Source of the DNA: SG8-41 sp963802355
Lineage (GTDB): Bacteria; Pseudomonadota; Gammaproteobacteria; Burkholderiales; SG8-41
Reading direction: 5' to 3'
Assembly: GCA_963802355.1 (NCBI GenBank)
Contig: CAWDIV010000024.1
Span: forward strand, 248,001 to 312,000
DNA: 64,000 nucleotides
The notes under the pieces were generated by a model that ran no database searches, was not told the DNA's origin, and saw only the letters and a list, made by a program, of their open reading frames with translations. The position numbers and the translations under genes are program-made. Numbering within the stretch: position 1 is the stretch's first letter; every line of letters starts with the position of its first letter. Shown here one piece after another: positions 1 through 8,015 of the stretch.

Positions 1-1
1 G

Positions 2-67
2 CCGGAAAATACCCTGTTCGACATTGCCGACCATCCCTGGATCGGGACCGCGCCCGTCAAGAAGTAG
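2..67 (+). CDS. 3' end of an unidentified coding region
   Basis: An open frame enters from the left edge and stops with TAG at 65-67. The last residues read ..DHPWIGTAPVKK. It lies 23 bases upstream of a TctC-type gene on the same strand, so it may be the preceding gene of the same operon. Only 21 codons are visible, so no family can be assigned. Its coding status rests on position and continuity alone. Confidence 0.35.
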   Translation, partial: PENTLFDIADHPWIGTAPVKK

Positions 68-90
68 TCAGCTTCCAGGAGGTGATGGCA

Positions 91-1049
91 ATGCGTTCCA
101 GCGCATGGATGTGCCTGCTCGCGCTCGTCGTCGTGGCGCAAGCCAACATGGCAAGCGCCCAGGGCTATCCCAGCAAGCCAGTGCGCCTGGTCACTGCGGC
201 GGCGGGCGCGGGCGGTGATTTCGTCTCGCGCATCGTCGCGATCGGGCTTAGCGAACTATGGGAGCAGTCGGTCATCATAGACAATCGCGGCGGCAGCGCC
301 GTCATTCCGATCGAGCTGGTGGCGAAGGCGCCGCCCGATGGATACACGCTCCTGGGCTTCGGGACCGCGCTCTGGCATCTCCCGCTCATGCAAAGCGTGG
401 CATACGACCCGATCAAGGACTTTGCGCCGATCACGCTGGTGACGAACACGCCGATGATCCTCGTCGTTCATCCCTCGGTCCCCGTGAGATCCATCGAAGA
501 GCTCATTGCGCTCGCCAGGAAGCGGCCGGCCAGCTCAACTATTCCTCCGGCATTTCGGGATCCACGACGCATCTGCCGGCGGAAATATTCAAGTCATGGC
601 CGGTATTGACATCGTCCGCGTTTCCTACAAAGGGCGGAGCGCCGGCGCTCAACGCGTTGCTCGGCGGAGAAACGCAACTGATGTTCGCGAACGCCGGCGG
701 CGCGGGACCGCACGTGAAGACCGGAAGGATCAGGGCGCTGGCGGTTACTACCGCCCAGCGTTCGGCGCTTTTCCCGGATCTGCCGACGGTCGCTGCATCC
801 GGGCTTGCCGGGATACGAAGCTACATCGTTACAGGGCATATTCGTCCCCGCCGCCACGCCTGCGTCGCTCGTCAGTCGGCTGAACCGGGATGTGGTGAAA
901 GTTCTGGCAGGCCGGAATTGAAGGAGCGGTTCCTTCAAAGCGGGTCGGAAATCGTGGCCAATTCGCCTGACGAGGTTGCAAGAGCGATGAAGGCGGACAT
1001 GATCCTGATGGGCAAGATCATCAAGCAGGCAGGTATTCGCGCAGACTGA
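91..1049 (+). pseudogene. Bug/TctC solute-binding protein, several frameshifts
   Basis: Tripartite tricarboxylate transporter (TTT) substrate-binding proteins are periplasmic and deliver carboxylates to TctAB permeases; none is present here. A strong AGGAGG (77-82) precedes ATG 91 and a signal peptide ending near MASAQ. The family pattern then follows: YPSKPVRLV, GGSAVIPIELVAKAPPDGYT, later ALNALLGGETQLMF and a C-terminus with KIIKQAGIRAD. The reading frame changes near 525, again near 595 and 637, and twice between about 800 and 905, so no single frame covers the protein. The rest of the sequence is well conserved, which fits indel errors or very recent inactivation. The next gene starts 37 bases downstream and is probably co-transcribed. 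Confidence 0.8.
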
Positions 1050-1086
1050 GCGGAGCGCCCCGCCCCGAGACGTACAGGAGGGATGA

Positions 1087-1881
1087 ATGCGCATCTGGAT
1101 CCAGGTATTTTCGTCGCGCGAGCGAAATCCGAATTTTCACGGTGCGCTCGAAGAGCATCTGCGATCGATCGCGGACACGGGAGTCCAGATCGAGGTCCAT
1201 GGCACGCGCAAGGGTGGGCTCGGCGAGCAGTTTCGCTTCTTTCAGGCGATCGACACGCCGGACATCATCGAGAACATCCTGAAATGCAGGGAAGCGAAAG
1301 GCGACAATCGTTACGACGCCTTCGTGTCGCTCAATTCCACCGATCCCGCGCTCGTCGAGGCACGCGAGGTTCTCGATATTCCCGTCCTGGGCTTCCTGGA
1401 AACCACGGCTCACGTCTCGTGCATGATGGGACGAACCTTCTCCCTCATCACGCCGAATCCCAAGTTCGCGCTCTCCTACAGCCAAAAGATACAGCTCTAC
1501 GGATTGAGCGAGCGCCTGGCTTCGATCGAGGCGATGAACGTTCCCCATCTGCCGGATTACCGCCAGGCGTTCATCGATCCGGCGGCGCACCAGCGCGTAA
1601 TGAACGAGTTCGACCAGGCCGCCCGGCGCGCGGTGGCAGCCGGAGCCGAAGTCATCATCCCGTGCGGGTCCCATGCCGTGCTGCAGGCGCGCCGGGGGCT
1701 CAGGGAAATCGACGGGGCGTTGATCATCGACGGCCTGGGCATATTGCTGAAGATGGCGGAGACCGCGGTCAGGATCCAGCAGTTCATGGGCACCTTCGTC
1801 AGCCGCAAGATGCTCTACCAGATGCCCGGCGCAGCGGTCCGCGAGCAGGTCATGAAGGACTACGGCATCAATCTTTCCTGA
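1087..1881 (+). CDS. Asp/Glu/hydantoin racemase superfamily protein, single-Cys type
   Basis: 264 residues, about the usual length for this cofactor-independent superfamily. AGGAGGG at 1076-1082 supports ATG 1087; ATG 1083 is out of frame. The fold signature is visible: an N-terminal strand with a polar loop, 'YDAFVSLNSTDPAL' near residue 76, 'PVLGFLETTAHVSCMMG' and 'GAEVIIPCGSHAV' with Cys193. In hydantoin racemases the first catalytic Cys lies in an 'ACFGDP'-type segment; here the aligned residues are Leu-Asn-Ser, so that Cys is absent. Arylmalonate decarboxylase is a known member that keeps only the second Cys, so decarboxylation or isomerisation is as plausible as racemisation. Genes for MmgE/PrpD and TctC proteins flank it. 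Confidence 0.85.
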   Translation: MRIWIQVFSSRERNPNFHGALEEHLRSIADTGVQIEVHGTRKGGLGEQFRFFQAIDTPDIIENILKCREAKGDNRYDAFVSLNSTDPALVEAREVLDIPVLGFLETTAHVSCMMGRTFSLITPNPKFALSYSQKIQLYGLSERLASIEAMNVPHLPDYRQAFIDPAAHQRVMNEFDQAARRAVAAGAEVIIPCGSHAVLQARRGLREIDGALIIDGLGILLKMAETAVRIQQFMGTFVSRKMLYQMPGAAVREQVMKDYGINLS

Positions 1882-1902
1882 GCAGGGGCGGGGAACCATA
1901 CG

Positions 1903-3310
1903 ATGACTGCCAGAAAAGGCGCGGCACAGGTATCGCCGCACATGGAGCGGCTCGCCGCCTACATCGCCGCGGCATTGCGCCGGCCGCTGCCTGCGCCGGT
2001 AGCGGAGAAGACGCGGCATCACGTGCTCGACACGATCGCCGCCATGGTGTCCGGGTCGCGCCTGATGCCCGGCCGCAAGGCGATCGCCTACGTCAAGTCG
2101 CTCGGCGGCACGCCGGAGGCGACGCGTGGCCGGCTCGCGCGTCGTGACCAGCGCGGTCAACGCCGCGCTTGCGAACGGCATGCTCGCGCACGCCGACGAA
2201 ACCGACGATTCGCACTCGCCGTCTCTGACGCACCCCGGCTGCGGGATCGTGTCCGGCCGCACTCGCGATGGCCGAGCGCGCACCGCCGGAACGGCACCGC
2301 GCTGCTGCGCGCGGTCGCGCTGGGCTACGACGTGGCTGCGCGCTTGAGCTTCGCGCTGGGCGGCGTGGCGTTCCACGGCACCGGGCATACTACCCACTGC
2401 GTTCGGTCCGACTTTCGGGGCCGCTGCGGCGGGCGCGGCGCTCGCGCGGCCTCGCACCCGCGCAGGTGCGGCACGCGCTTTCGTATGCCGCGCAGCAGGC
2501 CTCGGGCGTATCGTGCTACGCGCGGGACCAGGATCACATCGAGAAAGCCTTCGATTTCGGCGGCATGCCCGCGCGCAACGGCGTCACGGCGGCCACCATG
2601 GTGGCCTCGGGATGCACTGGCGTCGAGGACGTGTTCTCCGGGCGAGCGCAATTTCTTCGTGGCGTTCGACGAATCGCGCCGCATCGGCAAGGCGCCCGAG
2701 CCCGCAGCTGCTCGTGCGCGATCTCGGCACGACCTACGAGATCATGAACACCAACATCAAGCGCTGGTCGGTAGGCTCGCCCGATACAGGCGCCGCTCGA
2801 CCTGCTGCTCGAGCTGATCCGCGGCGAGCGCATCACCGCCGCGGACGTCGAAAAGCTCGTGGTCCGCGTCTATTCGACCGGGGCCAACTACTACGGACAA
2901 CCGCGACATGCCCGATATCTGCATGCAGCACATGTGCGCGGTGATGCTGCTCGACGGCATAGGTCACTTTCGAGTCCGCGCACGACGAGCGCGCATGCGG
3001 GATCCCAAGGTGCTCGCGCTGCGCAAGCGCATCGAGCTCATGGCCGACGACGAGTTCGAGAGCCGCCGGCCGCAGCGTCACGGCATCGTGGAGCTCACGC
3101 TCGCGGACGGCCGGCGAGCTCAGCGCACACACGGGCGCCGTGCGCGGCACCGCGCAGAATCCGATGACGCGCGCCGAAGTGGACGAGAAGGCCTACGACC
3201 TGATGGCGCCGATTCTCGGCAAGCGGCGCGCGCGCGCGCTTTGCGACGCGGTATGGAACATCGAGCGCATCAAGGATCTGCGCAAGCTGCGTCCTTTGCT
3301 GCAGGCCTGA
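1903..3310 (+). pseudogene. MmgE/PrpD family protein, many frameshifts
   Basis: The MmgE/PrpD family includes 2-methylcitrate dehydratase, cis-aconitate decarboxylase and iminodisuccinate epimerase. ATG 1903 gives 'HHVLDTIAAMVSGSRLMPG', the typical N-terminal helix. Later family segments appear in alternating frames: 'NAALANGMLAHADETDDSH' (about 2160), 'ALGYDVAARLSFALGG' (about 2310), 'ARNGVTAATMVASG' (about 2570) and 'TTYEIMNTNIKRW' (about 2730). It ends at TGA 3308-3310. At least seven frame changes are needed, more than any other gene here, so it is either a true pseudogene or poorly assembled sequence. It lies between the racemase-like gene and a TctC start, as in similar catabolic operons. 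Confidence 0.75.
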
Positions 3311-3330
3311 CCTTGGATCGCCCTCGTTCG

Positions 3331-3468
3331 ATGGTCTGGATCGAGGCGGCGGTCGCAGCGGCGTGCCTCGCCGCCGCCGGCGGCGCTTGTGCCCAGAGCT
3401 TTCCGTACAAGCCGATCCGCATGGTCACCGAGCTCGCCGCAGGCACCGGGGGCGACGTGTTCCTGCCA
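3331..3468 (+). pseudogene. TctC-like N-terminal fragment
   Basis: ATG 3331 begins a signal peptide (alanine-rich, ending GGACAQ) followed by the family start 'SFPYKPIRMVTELAAGTGG'. Homology stops near 3465-3468, where the sequence changes into an antisense fragment of another TctC gene. About 46 of roughly 320 residues remain. It directly follows the broken MmgE/PrpD gene and was probably its operon partner before the rearrangement or misassembly. Confidence 0.65.
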
Positions 3469-3605
3469 GCGTTTTCAGCCTGCCGCTCTTCACGTGCGGT
3501 TCCACGGAACCTGGAACGGCGAACATCATGTGTGTCTCGCCGCCCAGCAGGGCAGTGAGCGCGGGTCCGGTGCCCTTGTAAGGCACGTGCACGATATTGA
3601 TGCGC
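3465..3605 (-). pseudogene. TctC-like internal fragment, inverted
   Basis: Read on the minus strand this gives 'INIVHVPYKGTGPALTALL' and 'GSVEPHVKSGRLKTLAG', the conserved middle of TctC proteins (about residues 170-235). It has neither N- nor C-terminus. Upstream it joins an alcohol dehydrogenase fragment; downstream it meets the plus-strand TctC N-terminus head-on near 3465. Confidence 0.65.
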
Positions 3606-4002
3606 CGGGGGCTTCGCGTCGTGCCTGCTCGCCAGCGTCGAAAGCGCGTCGACATCGGCCACGCCGCGCCACAGGGCGAGCAGCATGGTCTTGGTCGCGT
3701 CGATCACGGAGCCGCCGCCGACGGCAAGCAGATGGTCCGCCTCGACTTCCCGCGCGAGCGCCGCCCCGGCGATCACCGCTTCACGCGGCGAATGGGCGCG
3801 GATGGCGGCAAATCGGCCTGCGCAGCGGTCGCCCAGCGCCGACGTCACATCCCTGATCAGCCGCGTTCTCGAGCGAGCGCGTGGTGAGAAGCAGCACCCG
3901 CCTGGCGCCGACGCGTTCGATCTCCGCGCGAACGGCTTCCGCCGCCGGTCGGCCGTGCACGACGCGTTCCTGTGCCGTCCACTGCACCAGGCCCGTTAGC
4001 AT
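3606..4002 (-). pseudogene. Iron-containing alcohol dehydrogenase, N-terminal fragment
   Basis: ATG 4002 follows GGAG with 8-base spacing and encodes 'MLTGLVQWTAQERVVHG' and 'GARRVLLLTTRSLE', the N-terminal nucleotide-binding part of group III alcohol dehydrogenases and maleylacetate reductases. After a frameshift near 3860 it continues through 'ADHLLAVGGGSVIDATKTM', which contains the GGGSxxDxxK cofactor motif. The protein then breaks off near 3606 (about 130 of about 390 residues), where it is fused to the inverted TctC piece. The metal-binding C-terminal domain is missing, so it cannot be a working enzyme as assembled. The 92-bp repeat at 4083-4174 lies just upstream in the promoter position. 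Confidence 0.7.
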
Positions 4003-4082
4003 GTGCTGGTCTCCACTAGGGGCCACCCGGAGGGGTGGTGATGATGCGAATCACCTTCTTCGGGAACACCAGCACATCAAGT

Positions 4083-4174
4083 GAACGCCGCATAAGACCA
4101 ATCTTATCGTGCGATGTGTTCATGATATCCGCAATCAACTCGAGCGAGAACACGGCGCGCTGCTTGTCGCTGCG
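4083..4174. promoter_or_regulatory. Copy 1 of a dispersed regulatory repeat
   Basis: This 92-base stretch is nearly identical to 12405-12497 (I count 7 substitutions and 2 small indels). It contains the perfect palindrome ATAAGACCAATCTTAT (4092-4107, arms ATAAGA/TCTTAT), followed by ATCGTGCGAT. It lies about 80 bases upstream of the minus-strand alcohol dehydrogenase start and about 60 bases upstream of the divergent plus-strand TctC gene. The second copy lies about 140 bases upstream of the minus-strand MmgE/PrpD operon in the same orientation. The position suggests an operator/promoter module for one regulator. No frame is kept between copies, which argues against coding. Confidence 0.55.
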
Positions 4175-4235
4175 CACGCTCCAGGAATTGGACCGCCGCG
4201 ACGCAATCCAACTTTAGCCGCTAATATGCATAACC

Positions 4236-5224
4236 ATGGGCGTGATTCGAGTTCGATGGCCGATGCGTAGCTGCGCCGTGCTCGCCGCGTGCTTCTTCAC
4301 GATCCCGTGTGCCGCTCAGTCCGGCTGGAAGCCCGATCGCACAGTGGAGATCGTCGTCGGTTCCGCCGCGGGCGGCGGCAACGACAAGACCGGGCGCACG
4401 CTCCTCAGGATCTGGCAGGAAAACGGATGGCTGGAGAATGCCATCGTCGTCAACAAGGTCGGCGGGGGCGGCGCCCTCGCCTACGCCTACGCGGCCCAGA
4501 CTCCCGGCGATGGACATCGCATCGCGGTGGCCCGCACCGGGCTGCTGACCAACCATATCCGCGGCCTCTCCCCCCTCGGCCCGGCCGACGTGACAGCGAT
4601 CGCGATGGTCGCCGACGAGCCGATGTCCCTTTCCGTGCGCGCCGATTCGGCGATGAAGACTGTGGGGGACCTCGTTGCGCGCTGGAAGGCGGATCCGCAG
4701 TCGATCAGCATCTCCCTCGGCAGCTCGCGCGGGTCGACGACCCACTTCCTGGTGGCGCTGATCGCCCGCGCCGGGAGCGTGGACCCGCGCAAACTGAAGA
4801 CACTGACCTTCGGCGGCGGCGCGGAGTCGGTCACGAACCTGCTGGGGGGCCACATCGATCTGGTCTCACTCGCGGTGGGCAACATCGTCGCCCACCACCG
4901 GCGGGAACGCTGCGGATGATAGCGGTGGCGTCGGCCCAGCGCCTGCCCTCGCTCCCCGATGTCCCTACTGTCAGGGAGCAGGGGATCGACGTGGTCCAGG
5001 GCGGCTGGACGGTAATCGTGGGGGCCCGGGGATTGGCGCCGGCGCAGGTCGGCTATTGGGAGAGCCTGCTCGAGCGTACCGTGAATCATCCGACCTGGAA
5101 AAAGTACCTCGCTGAAGACAGCGCGGAATTCCTGTTTCTCAAGGCGCAGCCGACCCGCGAGTTTCTCCGGAAGGAATACGACGCCGACCACGCCCTGCTG
5201 GTCGAGCTCGGCATGGCGAAATAA
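4236..5224 (+). CDS. Bug/TctC solute-binding protein, one frameshift
   Basis: A periplasmic binding protein of the TTT family. ATG 4236 (or ATG 4263, which gives a more compact signal peptide, 'MRSCAVLAACFFTIPCAAQS') precedes 'GWKPDRTVEIVVGSAAGGG'. Conserved parts follow: 'GGGGALAYAYAAQTPGDGH', 'LTFGGGAESVTNLLGGHID' and, after a frame change near 4897, 'PSLPDVPTVREQGIDVVQGG' through to '..VELGMAK' and the stop at 5224. One base indel restores about 330 residues, the family length. The phosphate/carboxylate loop (SAAGGGNDKTGR) differs from the other TctC proteins here, so a different ligand is likely. It converges with the minus-strand operon 10 bases downstream. Confidence 0.8.
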
Positions 5225-5234
5225 GCGGACAGCC

Positions 5235-6245
5235 TCACTCCGCCTTGATGCCGGCCTCCCGGATCAACCTGGCCCAGCGGTCGTGCTCGGCGCGCAGAAA
5301 CGCCGCAGCCTGCTCTGGCGACGTTACCACCGGATCGCCGCCGATGCCGACGAAGTAGGTCCTTGTCTCCGGCATCTGCATGACCTTGGCCGCTTCCGCG
5401 TTGAGCCGTTCGATGATCGCGCGTGGCGTGCCTGCCGGTGCCGTCAGCACGTACCAATTCACGATGAGGAGCCGCGGCATTCCGGCTTCGGCCGACGTCG
5501 GCACCTCCGGCATCGAATGCAGGCGCTGCGTGTCGAGCACCGCCAGCGCGCGCATCCGCTTGGCCTTGACGTAGGACTCGACGGCCGACGCAGCCGGGAT
5601 CACCACATCCACTTCCCCGCTCATCGCGCCCACCAAGGCAAAGGTCGCGCCCTTGTACGGAACCAGCAGGATGTCGATCTTGGCGAGAGACTTCAACAGC
5701 TCGCCGGCCAGATGGCTGGTCGAGCCGGCGGTCCCGGAGCCGTACGCGAGCTTGCCCGGGTTGGCGCGGGCCAGTTGCACCAGCTCGCGCACGTTTCGCG
5801 CCGGGACCGACGGATGCACCGCCAGCATATTGGGCAGGGTTGCCACCAGCGCGACGGGCACGAAGTCGCGCGCGGTGTCGTAGCTGACCCTGGAATTCAG
5901 GATCGGGTTGAGGACAAACGGGGTGGACGCGAGCATCAGGGTGTAGCCGTCCGCCGCCGCCTTCGCGGTCGCTTCATGGCCGAGGTTTCCGCCGGCGCCG
6001 GGACGCGGATCGATTATTACCTGCTGGCCCAAGCCGGGTGACATCTTGGCTGCCAGCCAGCGCCCGACGAAATCGGTGCCGCCCAGGTAGGGCAGGATGA
6101 TGCGCACCGGCTTGGCCGGGTAGGTCTGGCAGGCTGCCGGCGCCGGCATCAGCGCCGGGATTGCGCACAGCAGGACGCCGAACAGCGCGCAGCCCGGAAT
6201 CGTCCGAAATACGTCCTGGTAGTCATCGAGCACCGCAATTTTCAC
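5235..6245 (-). CDS. Bug/TctC solute-binding protein with an unusual N-terminus
   Basis: Last gene of the minus-strand operon. From 'ACQTYPAKPVRIILPYLGG' to 'LIREAGIKAE' it is a complete TctC protein, including 'DPRPGAGGNLGHEATAKAA' and 'HPSVPARNVRELVQLA'. The only start giving a leader is GTG 6245. It encodes 'VKIAVLDDYQDVFRT' before the hydrophobic 'ALFGVLLCAIPALMPAPA'. That opening matches the N-terminus of D-2-hydroxyacid dehydrogenases and is acidic, unlike a normal signal peptide n-region. It may be a recombination scar joining the start of a lost dehydrogenase to this gene, or the true start may be a non-standard codon closer to the hydrophobic stretch. It starts 19 bases after the cyclodeaminase-like gene. 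Confidence 0.85.
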   Translation of the reverse strand: MKIAVLDDYQDVFRTIPGCALFGVLLCAIPALMPAPAACQTYPAKPVRIILPYLGGTDFVGRWLAAKMSPGLGQQVIIDPRPGAGGNLGHEATAKAAADGYTLMLASTPFVLNPILNSRVSYDTARDFVPVALVATLPNMLAVHPSVPARNVRELVQLARANPGKLAYGSGTAGSTSHLAGELLKSLAKIDILLVPYKGATFALVGAMSGEVDVVIPAASAVESYVKAKRMRALAVLDTQRLHSMPEVPTSAEAGMPRLLIVNWYVLTAPAGTPRAIIERLNAEAAKVMQMPETRTYFVGIGGDPVVTSPEQAAAFLRAEHDRWARLIREAGIKAE

Positions 6246-6264
6246 AGGTATCGGATCCGCTCCA

Positions 6265-7038
6265 TTACAGGCTGATTTCCGCTCCAAGTCCCTGCGCGCT
6301 GGCGAGCTCATAGGCCTTGGCAGCGATGGCCACGTCCTCGATGGCGAGGCCGTGGGATTCGAAGAGAACGATGTCCGCCCCGAAATCGGGCCGCGGCGCC
6401 CGCCCGACGATGACGTCCCCCAGGTTCCAAACCTGGTCCCAGCGCAGCAGCCCATACTTGGTGATGGTCACGACGATATCTGCGTCCCGCGCCGCCAGCT
6501 GCGGCTCCGCTGCGGGCACGACCTCGACCTGCAGCCGGTTGGCCATCCTGCGACAGAATGTCTCGAGCTTGTCCCGCGTGCGGCTGTACACGCGGGCCGC
6601 CTTGATGGGCCTGACTACGCACACGGCCTCGAGCTGCGCCTCGGCCTGGCGCCCGCTTCCGTACATGCCGATGGTCAAGGCGCCCGGCGGTGACAGGTGC
6701 TTGACCGCAACGGCGGTGGCGGCAGCCGTGCGGAACTTGCTGATGGAATGCGCCTGTATGACGGCGAGCAGATCGCCGGTCTCCATGCTGTAGAGGAAAT
6801 CCCATACCTGCCGCAACGGCGAGCCGAAGTTCGCCCAGACCTTGAAGCCAGCCACCTGCCGGGCGTGCAGCGCGGCCGGGCCGAACTGCATGAAGCCCTT
6901 CTTCATTGGCATGCGGTAGCGCGGCGGATTCTCGGCGGTGCCCTCACCCGCCATGCGAAACACGTCTTCCATGACGGGAATCGCGTCCCGGATCGAAAGC
7001 ATCTGCTCCACGTCGCGCTCGGTGATCAGCAGGGTCAT
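6265..7038 (-). CDS. Ornithine cyclodeaminase/mu-crystallin family protein, shortened
   Basis: This family binds NAD(P) and includes ornithine cyclodeaminase, alanine dehydrogenase and ketimine/iminosuccinate reductases. The 257 residues include 'GFKVWANF' (catalytic Lys region), 'KFRTAAATAVAVKHLS' and the Rossmann motif 'GMYGSGRQAEAQLEAV' near residue 124. Homology jumps from 'IVVTITKYGLLRWDQVW' to 'NLGDVIVGRAPRPDFGAD', so about 50-60 residues usual between these segments are missing although the frame is open. Typical members have 310-330 residues. Whether the short form is active is uncertain. The gaps to its neighbours are 23 and 19 bases, so it is co-transcribed with TctC and DapA-like genes. 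Confidence 0.85.
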   Translation of the reverse strand: MTLLITERDVEQMLSIRDAIPVMEDVFRMAGEGTAENPPRYRMPMKKGFMQFGPAALHARQVAGFKVWANFGSPLRQVWDFLYSMETGDLLAVIQAHSISKFRTAAATAVAVKHLSPPGALTIGMYGSGRQAEAQLEAVCVVRPIKAARVYSRTRDKLETFCRRMANRLQVEVVPAAEPQLAARDADIVVTITKYGLLRWDQVWNLGDVIVGRAPRPDFGADIVLFESHGLAIEDVAIAAKAYELASAQGLGAEISL

Positions 7039-7061
7039 GGCCGGGTGTTCCGTGGCAGCCG

Positions 7062-8015
7062 CTACCTGGGGCCTATTCCTGCGTCCTTGATGAGCTTGCT
7101 CATCCGGGTGATATCCGACTTGCGCATCGCGCCGAGCTCTTCGGGCGTGCTGGGTCTAGGCTCGATTCCGGCGGCGAGAAAGCGCTCTGTCACATCGGCC
7201 TGCGCCAGGACGCGCCCGATCTCCTGGTTCAATCGGTTGATGATCGCCGCGGGCGTCCTCGCCGGGGCGAATATGCAATATACGGCTTCCATGTCGTAGC
7301 CCGGCAGCGTCGCTGCGATGGTCGGCAGGTCGGGCACCAGCGCGGACGCCCTGGCGCTGGTAATCCCGAGGGCCTTGAGCTTGCCCGTCTTCACGTGCGG
7401 CATGATGGGACCCGAGGCGGAGAAGAACACCTGCACCTGGCCGCTGATGAGATCGGTAATCGCGGTGCCGGTGTTCTTGTAGGGAACGGGCACGATGTTG
7501 ATTCCGGCCATGACGTTGAACAGCGCCGCCGACAGATGCGCGCTGCCGCCCTCGGCGGTCATGACGTGGTTGAGCGCGCCCGGTTTGGCCTTGGCCAGCG
7601 CGATGAATTCCTTGACCGAGCCTGCCGGAACCGAGCCGTTGATCGTCAGCACCGACGGAAACGCGGCCGTCAGGGTAACCGGAGCGAAATCCTTCACCGC
7701 GTCGTAGGGGACTTTCTGGAACAGCGGCATCACCCACAGAATGCCGCCGGAGGTAACGAGCAGCGTATGCCCGTCGGGCAATGCCTTGGCCACGGTATCT
7801 CCCGGCACCACGCTGCTGCCGCGGTTTTCCACGATGACCGGCTGCCCGAGGCTGGCGGTGAGGCCGCTCGCCACCAGGCGCGCCGCGAAATCGGTTCCCC
7901 CGCCGATTCCCGAAGTCACCAGGCGGATCGGCTTGTTCGGCTGCAGCTGACCGTGCGCGGCGTGCGCGCCGAGGACGATCGCGGCGGCGGCCGCGATACG
8001 CGCCACGACATGCAC
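7062..8015 (-). CDS. Bug/TctC solute-binding protein
   Basis: An intact 317-residue periplasmic binding protein of the TTT family. GTG 8015 begins immediately after the DapA-like stop codon, so translation is probably coupled. The signal peptide 'ARIAAAAAIVLGAHAAHGQ' is followed by 'PNKPIRLVTSGIGGGTDF', 'ENRGSSVVPGDTVAKALPDG', 'VPYKNTGTAITDLISG' and the C-terminal 'SKLIKDAGIGPR'. It probably captures the substrate, or a related acid, that the enzymes of this operon process. No TctA/TctB permease genes are nearby; Bug proteins are often encoded apart from them. Confidence 0.92.
   Translation of the reverse strand: MHVVARIAAAAAIVLGAHAAHGQLQPNKPIRLVTSGIGGGTDFAARLVASGLTASLGQPVIVENRGSSVVPGDTVAKALPDGHTLLVTSGGILWVMPLFQKVPYDAVKDFAPVTLTAAFPSVLTINGSVPAGSVKEFIALAKAKPGALNHVMTAEGGSAHLSAALFNVMAGINIVPVPYKNTGTAITDLISGQVQVFFSASGPIMPHVKTGKLKALGITSARASALVPDLPTIAATLPGYDMEAVYCIFAPARTPAAIINRLNQEIGRVLAQADVTERFLAAGIEPRPSTPEELGAMRKSDITRMSKLIKDAGIGPR

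Noticed and set aside
1021..2457. Long minus-strand open frame of 478 codons
   Set aside because: It lies antisense to the racemase-like and MmgE/PrpD genes, is rich in Arg/Ala/His and matches no family. It is typical of antisense frames in GC-rich coding DNA.
4014..4190. Apparent minus-strand coding segment across the 92-bp repeat ('DIMNTSHDKIGLMRR')
   Set aside because: The second repeat copy has indels and a stop codon that destroy this frame, so conservation is at DNA level, not protein level.
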